Origin: CS1-C013 sp964353745
GTDB taxonomy: Archaea > Aenigmatarchaeota > Aenigmatarchaeia > Aenigmatarchaeales > Aenigmatarchaeaceae
DNA: 64,000 nucleotides
Assembly (NCBI GenBank): GCA_964353745.1
Contig: CAYGWD010000001.1
Location: forward strand, 13,651-77,650
Reading direction: 5' to 3'
This document shows, piece by piece, positions 60,596-64,000 of the stretch. The notes below the pieces were generated by a model that worked only from the letters and a program-made list of their open reading frames with translations, was not told the origin of the DNA and searched no databases. The stretch's first letter is position 1; the number at the start of each line of letters is the position of its first letter. A program made the position numbers and the translations under genes.

Positions 60596-61312
60596 TCAGA
60601 AATTCTTTTTTAATGTTTTTAACAAATCTTCAGTATTTTTTATCTTTGTCACACCTATAGGTATTCCTTCTAGTTCTGCTATTCTTTTGGCAAGATCATC
60701 AATCTTCTCAGAACCTTGTAAAACAACCAGACCAGGTCTTAGATTTGTAACTTTGAGAGCAATCATTGAACTTCTTCCTGTGTGCGATTTCGCAAAAATC
60801 AGAGCTCTCTCGCTGGTTAATCCATATAATTTTACCATATCTATTGGAGAAAGATCAGTTATAGCTTTCAAAGAGTCTATAACAGTATAACCATAAATCT
60901 TCTTATTAGTCAGATCCTCTCTTACTATTATAGGCGCTTCCACTATCTTAGTAAAGTCTTTTATGTCAACAGGCGTTTCAAACTCTTTCATGTCTAGAAC
61001 AGCATCTGATAGGATCGCTTGTGTTGGCAGAACAGAAAACTCTTGTATTAGTTTACCGCCTGTTTTTTCATCCAAATTTGTCATTGCTTCTACCATTCTT
61101 TTAATCATCTTTATTCCAGGCGATTTCCTTCTGCCGTTCTCGTAATCAGAGATAACAGAAGGCATTATATTCATTTCGTCTGCCAGTCTTCTCTGGGGTA
61201 TCTTGAATATATTCCTCCATTTCTGTATTATCTTACCAGCCTCTTCGCTAAGAACTATTTCTCCGGCTATCCTTTTTGCGAGGCTTTCCTTAGCTAAAGT
61301 TTGTGTATCCAT
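60596..61312 (-). CDS. Archaeal XRE-type helix-turn-helix transcriptional regulator
   Basis: DNA-binding protein of 238 residues. Seen: a Cro/CI-type helix-turn-helix at about residues 24-75 (KWRNIFKIPQRRLADEMNI, MPSVISDYENGRRKSPGIKM), then a larger C-terminal domain (PIIVREDLTNKKIYGYTVIDS, ERALIFAKSHTGRSSMIALK, RPGLVVLQG) known from a family of archaeal HTH proteins of unknown ligand. I use the ATG at 61312 because the first 42 residues of the longer frame are hydrophobic, AT-derived and overlap the divergent promoter. It borders the origin and is divergent from the CBS gene. Confidence 0.83.
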   Translation of the reverse strand: MDTQTLAKESLAKRIAGEIVLSEEAGKIIQKWRNIFKIPQRRLADEMNIMPSVISDYENGRRKSPGIKMIKRMVEAMTNLDEKTGGKLIQEFSVLPTQAILSDAVLDMKEFETPVDIKDFTKIVEAPIIVREDLTNKKIYGYTVIDSLKAITDLSPIDMVKLYGLTSERALIFAKSHTGRSSMIALKVTNLRPGLVVLQGSEKIDDLAKRIAELEGIPIGVTKIKNTEDLLKTLKKNF

Positions 61313-61406
61313 GTCTATATATTGTCGAATGAAGTTTATAAAATTATTTATTAGTTGTTTTTTCGTAACGTAAAAGTTTAAATTGTTTAGAAATATAAGC
61401 AATAAT

Positions 61407-61955
61407 ATGCCAACCGGGATCAAAGTAAAAGACGCCATGTTAACAGAAGTTATTACTGCAAGGTCTGGTCAGACGGTTCTAGAGGCTTCTAAGATAATGA
61501 AAGAAGAGGATGTTGGAAGCGTTGTGATATGCGAAGGAAGCGATCCAACAGGGATTGTTACAAGAGAGGATATTGTTAATAAAGTAGTAGCAGAAGATAA
61601 ACCAGCTTCGAAGATATTCTTGAAAGACATAATGACCAATGAACTAGTGACCTGCGCGCCTGATTGCGACATTGCCGAAGCTGCTAGATTGATGTCAAAG
61701 AACAAATACGAGAGAATACCAGTGGTTGAATTTGGTAAATTGGTTGGCATTATTTCTGCAAGGGAGATTGCAAAGGTCGCGCCTGCTGTCATTGAAATCA
61801 TGACAGAACATCTAAGAATAGAAGAACCAGAGAAGATTGTGGAAGAGACGAACGAGGGAGACTGCGAGCTGTGCGGAAATTATGCTGACAAATTGCATAA
61901 GATCAATGATAGGTGGGTTTGTGATTCCTGTAAAGAAGAGGCAGAAGAAATATAA
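61407..61955 (+). CDS. CBS-domain pair protein with C-terminal zinc-ribbon-like motif
   Basis: Two CBS motifs (about 5-60, 68-120) form a Bateman module that commonly binds adenosine nucleotides or SAM: VKDAMLTEVITARSGQTVLEASKIM, VGSVVICEG, TGIVTREDIVNKVV, then LKDIMTNELVTCAPDCDIAEAARLM, ERIPVVEFGKLVGIISAREI. The tail holds CELCGN and CDSCKEE, a probable zinc site. The length is 182 residues from the ATG at 61407; the longer TTG-started frame adds eight residues in the promoter region. A sensor or adaptor is likely; the partner is unknown. Confidence 0.83.
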   Translation: MPTGIKVKDAMLTEVITARSGQTVLEASKIMKEEDVGSVVICEGSDPTGIVTREDIVNKVVAEDKPASKIFLKDIMTNELVTCAPDCDIAEAARLMSKNKYERIPVVEFGKLVGIISAREIAKVAPAVIEIMTEHLRIEEPEKIVEETNEGDCELCGNYADKLHKINDRWVCDSCKEEAEEI

Positions 61956-61964
61956 TTTTCTTTA

Positions 61965-61982
61965 GGTTATATGAAAATAACC
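61965..61982. repeat. Short hairpin repeat, copy 2 (ATATGAAAATA family)
   Basis: GGTTATATGAAAATAACC, a perfect 6-base stem (GGTTAT/ATAACC) with an ATGAAA loop, ten bases after the stop of the CBS gene. A second ACCATATGAAA follows at once. Confidence 0.6.
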
Positions 61983-62008
61983 ATATGAAACATATATATC
62001 ACATCGCC

Positions 62009-62096
62009 TAGAAAACACATCTAAAAAGAGGCTAATTTCGGCTGAATTTTGACAATTTTGAATAGGTTTTTATATTAAATCTCTCAAATAAAATTC
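62009..62096 (+). promoter_or_regulatory. Promoter region of the 62097 gene, duplicated before the 63293 gene
   Basis: TAGAAAACACATCT, GGCT, TTTCGGCTGAATTTTGA and the TATA-like GGTTTTTAT (62065-62073) recur in the same order before 63293. In both copies GGTTTTTAT begins exactly 32 bases before the ATG. Confidence 0.6.
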
Positions 62097-63068
62097 ATGG
62101 ATAAAAGAATTCAACTATTAAGTGGTTTATCTGGGATGTTAATAGGAACAGTTATATTTCTATATTCAGTTCTTATAACTTTTAATAATGATAAGATATC
62201 CTTTTTAGAATATGTTATGATATCATTTGCCTTAATCGCTTTCGGAAATTATGAGCTTAGAAAGTATTCAGGCAAAAAATCACCTAAAATCATTTTAGAA
62301 CCCAAGGAGTATAGAGATTACTTTTTTAGAGGTTCAATACTTCAAATTTTACCGATGCTATTTTTAATTTTTTTAATGATATTCTTATATAATTCAGAAT
62401 CGCCTTTAACATCACTTCAATTTTATATGCCTATGGCCTTTATGGCAGTAATTTTGTTATACTTTGTGATTAGTTGGTACTTGTTTATTTCTTACTACAG
62501 GAAGAATGTATTTATAAAAAATTATGAGTACTATTCTGTTATCGGAGGAATTATAGCTATAATAATAGGAATAACCCAGATTATTGATATAATTAAATAT
62601 AATGAATCATTGGCTTTTTTTATCGGTGTTATTTTTGTTGTTTTTGGTGTTTCTTCAATTTTGCAGGGAATTATCTATAAGAAAAAAAGAATACCAAATG
62701 AACTAGCAAATAAAGAAGATAAGATACAACCTATTTCAAAAAAATTACCTATAAATTGGAAGCAGTTTCTAATGCCTACCCCATTTAAAATAATAGCGGC
62801 AACATTCATATTAATAATTATTTTTATTGCTATGCCCAGAGATAAATGCGGTATACAAAACCAAGCTTATTTGCCTACTTGCCAACAAAATTATATTATT
62901 TACGAATATCAATTTTTAGCTTGTACGCATATTTGCATACTGCCCAATTCTGTAAATTTTTATAAGGTAACAGATTTTTCAATAATCTTGATATTTTTTA
63001 TAATCTCTTACTTAATTTCTTGCAAAATTGCTCCAGATTTTGATTATAGAATTAGACATAGAAAATAA
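62097..63068 (+). CDS. Polytopic membrane protein with a C-terminal WKQFL-family domain
   Basis: Not a recognised family. Seen: N-terminal part with about six membrane segments (LLSGLSGMLIGTVIFLYSVL, YVMISFALIAFGNYEL, FYMPMAFMAVILLYFVISWYLF, YSVIGGIIAIIIGITQI, FIGVIFVVFGVSSILQGIIY), then INWKQFLMPTPFKIIAATFILI, which starts a C-terminal domain with cysteines in an external loop and an end SYLISC, like the small protein at 55600-55959. The length is 323 residues. A shared promoter segment with the next gene supports paralogy and joint regulation. Confidence 0.65.
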   Translation: MDKRIQLLSGLSGMLIGTVIFLYSVLITFNNDKISFLEYVMISFALIAFGNYELRKYSGKKSPKIILEPKEYRDYFFRGSILQILPMLFLIFLMIFLYNSESPLTSLQFYMPMAFMAVILLYFVISWYLFISYYRKNVFIKNYEYYSVIGGIIAIIIGITQIIDIIKYNESLAFFIGVIFVVFGVSSILQGIIYKKKRIPNELANKEDKIQPISKKLPINWKQFLMPTPFKIIAATFILIIIFIAMPRDKCGIQNQAYLPTCQQNYIIYEYQFLACTHICILPNSVNFYKVTDFSIILIFFIISYLISCKIAPDFDYRIRHRK

Positions 63069-63097
63069 TAAATAAAGCTTCAAACTCCTTTGATATT

Positions 63098-63163
63098 GTT
63101 ATATTGGATATAACCATATGAAAATACGTCTAAAATGCCTGTTTTCATGTTAACATATGAAAA
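63098..63163. repeat. Hairpin cluster, copies 3 and 4 of the ATATGAAAATA family
   Basis: GTTATATTGGATATAAC (63098-63114) is a perfect 7-base stem with a TGG loop, followed at once by CATATGAAAATA. Then TTTTCATGTTAACATATGAA (63142-63161) pairs TTTTCAT with ATGAAAA. All lie in the 225-base gap after the 62097 gene. The rest of this gap is the promoter copy described for 63293. Confidence 0.55.
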
Positions 63164-63193
63164 TAAGGTCATATAAGTTATGAGTAATCTGAA

Positions 63194-63292
63194 TAGAAAA
63201 CATCTATAAATTATGGCTGTTTTTGGCTAAATTTGATAGAAAATAGGCAGTTTTTTGATAGGTTTTTATGCTGAAATTTCTAAATTAGATGT
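63194..63292 (+). promoter_or_regulatory. Promoter region of the 63293 gene, copy of the one before 62097
   Basis: TAGAAAACATCTATAAA, GGCTGTTTTTGGCTAAATTTGA and GGTTTTTAT (63261-63269) match the segment before 62097 in order, with the TATA-like word at the same distance from the ATG. Confidence 0.6.
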
Positions 63293-63772
63293 ATGAATTG
63301 GAAACAAATTCTAAATCTTAGAAATAAATATATAATTTTTACAATAATTATCGTTTTAGCATTAATTCTGTTCATGCAGGTCAGTTTTAATGTTGATAAA
63401 AAGCAGTTGACAGAAACTGTGTGGGTTCCAAGCGAATATGTAGATTCTTCAACAGGTAAACTAGAAAAAGTAGCAATTCCGCAAGAAAATGTTCTTAAAG
63501 AATTTGATGAAGTTTACATCTCCTTCGATGACCCGATAAGGAAGACCTTAAATTTCTTTCAGTCATGTAGTTGGTACTATAATATCAAGGTAGGACAGAT
63601 TTTGCTCTATAGAGTTGAAGCTCATACCGAGCCTAGAGATATTGCAACTGGTGGTGAATGCTATGGAACAAAAGAAGAATTATTAAAATCAATGGGAATT
63701 AATCAGTATCAATATTATTATTCTTGCCGCGGAATTGTTTTATCAAAGGTAGCAACTTGTATTTATGATTAA
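63293..63772 (+). CDS. Membrane-anchored WKQFL-family protein with exposed cysteine-bearing domain
   Basis: Not a recognised function. Seen: N-terminal MNWKQILNLRNKYIIFTIII followed by one membrane segment (about 12-30, VLALILFMQVSF), then an extracytosolic domain of about 125 residues with four cysteines (FQSCSWYY, GGECYG, YYSCRG, ATCIYD). No second membrane segment is present, unlike the relatives at 55600 and 62097. The length is 159 residues. The four cysteines suggest two disulfides. The shared upstream segment suggests the same regulator as its neighbour. Confidence 0.65.
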   Translation: MNWKQILNLRNKYIIFTIIIVLALILFMQVSFNVDKKQLTETVWVPSEYVDSSTGKLEKVAIPQENVLKEFDEVYISFDDPIRKTLNFFQSCSWYYNIKVGQILLYRVEAHTEPRDIATGGECYGTKEELLKSMGINQYQYYYSCRGIVLSKVATCIYD

Positions 63773-63795
63773 ATTATCTTATTGATGTTTCCAGT

Positions 63796-63813
63796 AGTTA
63801 TATGAAAATAACC
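63796..63813. repeat. Short hairpin repeat, copy 5 (ATATGAAAATA family)
   Basis: AGTTATATGAAAATAACC, with a GTTAT/ATAAC stem, 24 bases after the stop of the 63293 gene and before the TOPRIM gene promoter. Confidence 0.6.
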
Positions 63814-63828
63814 AGCGGTAACAACTCA

Positions 63829-63842
63829 AATAAATTTAAATA
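63829..63842 (+). promoter_or_regulatory. TATA box of the TOPRIM gene
   Basis: AAATTTAAATACTT lies about 17-30 bases before the ATG at 63859, suggesting a leaderless or nearly leaderless transcript. Confidence 0.45.
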
Positions 63843-63858
63843 CTTTTAAAATCTACAT

Positions 63859-64000
63859 ATGCTTAACCGAGAGGTTGAAGAAGAGCTTATAGAACTCTTG
63901 AAGGAAAATAAGGACGTACAAGTCATAGTTGAAGGAAAAAGAGATAAAGAAGTTTTATGTTCATTAGGTTTCAATAAAATACTTACAATACACAAAGGAA
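63859..64000 (+). CDS. TOPRIM-domain protein, partial (runs off the window)
   Basis: Only the first 47 residues are in the window: MLNREVEEELIELLKEN, then VQVIVEGKRDKEVLCSLGF. The VEGKRD motif with the acidic residue and following helix is the start of a TOPRIM fold, as in small archaeal primase/RNase M5-like proteins. The remaining catalytic Asp-x-Asp lies beyond the end. Function is therefore not resolved. Confidence 0.7.
   Translation, partial: MLNREVEEELIELLKENKDVQVIVEGKRDKEVLCSLGFNKILTIHKG

Noticed and set aside
60596..61438. Longer 280-residue version of the HTH regulator with an N-terminal membrane helix
   Set aside because: The extra 42 residues are AT-derived, overlap the divergent CBS promoter, and the conserved family starts at the ATG at 61312.

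Overview
The window is chromosomal DNA of an AT-rich archaeon (by eye about one third GC). Archaeal markers include an archaeal UMP kinase, a KH-less beta-CASP RNase, RNA 3'-phosphate cyclase, Orc1/Cdc6, a PolD small subunit (DP1), family-B polymerase, SecF/SecD in archaeal order, AglB oligosaccharyltransferase, a geranylgeranyl-reductase-type flavoprotein and TATA boxes close to start codons. Several trimmed enzymes and a family of small 'WKQFL' membrane proteins suggest a small-genome DPANN lineage (Woese-, Pace- or Aenigmarchaeota-like). That placement is inference.

Layout: 0-6 kb holds nucleotide salvage and RNA metabolism (pyrH, a phosphoribosyltransferase, an MTA phosphorylase, aCPSF2-like RNase, rtcA) with a LAGLIDADG homing-endonuclease gene between the last two. 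5.8-10.1 kb is a secreted module: a small protein with a membrane segment, a subtilisin-like protease ending in a dockerin, and a cohesin-domain protein, coupled by overlapping start and stop codons. 10.2-13.5 kb has Hsp20 and a sequon-rich surface protein. 13.7-17.7 kb has a flippase, AglB and a DPM1-like glycosyltransferase. 17.7-46.2 kb is a glycan island, almost all on the minus strand. It holds seven B12-binding-type radical SAM proteins (one interrupted by an intein), one SPASM radical SAM protein, five further glycosyltransferases, two membrane glycosyltransferases, two methyltransferases, a UbiA prenyltransferase that looks like a polyprenyl-phosphate phosphoribosyltransferase, CDP-paratose-2-epimerase-like and dTDP-rhamnose-4-epimerase-like enzymes, and a GalU/UGDH/UXS set that should make UDP-xylose. 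Two short gene remnants lie in its gaps.

46.3-52.8 kb holds sugar and redox enzymes, an RHH-nucleotidyltransferase fusion, a geranylgeranyl-reductase-like protein and SecF/SecD. 52.9-61.3 kb is the replication region: PolB with a PolD-large-subunit-like zinc tail, a DP1 whose phosphoesterase domain has collapsed and lost its metal ligands, Orc1/Cdc6, and a probable replication origin (about 60,310-60,595) with ORB-like repeats and an AT-rich unwinding segment. 61.4-64 kb has a CBS-domain protein, two membrane proteins with duplicated promoter regions, recurring small hairpins, and the start of a TOPRIM gene.

The points I consider most novel are (i) the inactivated DP1 together with a PolB carrying a DP2-like C-terminal zinc module, which recalls the B-subunit architecture of eukaryotic replicative polymerases; (ii) an intein placed directly before the radical SAM cluster motif; (iii) a protease-cohesin-dockerin pair; and (iv) the density of B12-type radical SAM enzymes in one glycan locus. 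I saw no tRNA, rRNA, CRISPR array or insertion sequence. No gap longer than 300 bases lacks a gene.
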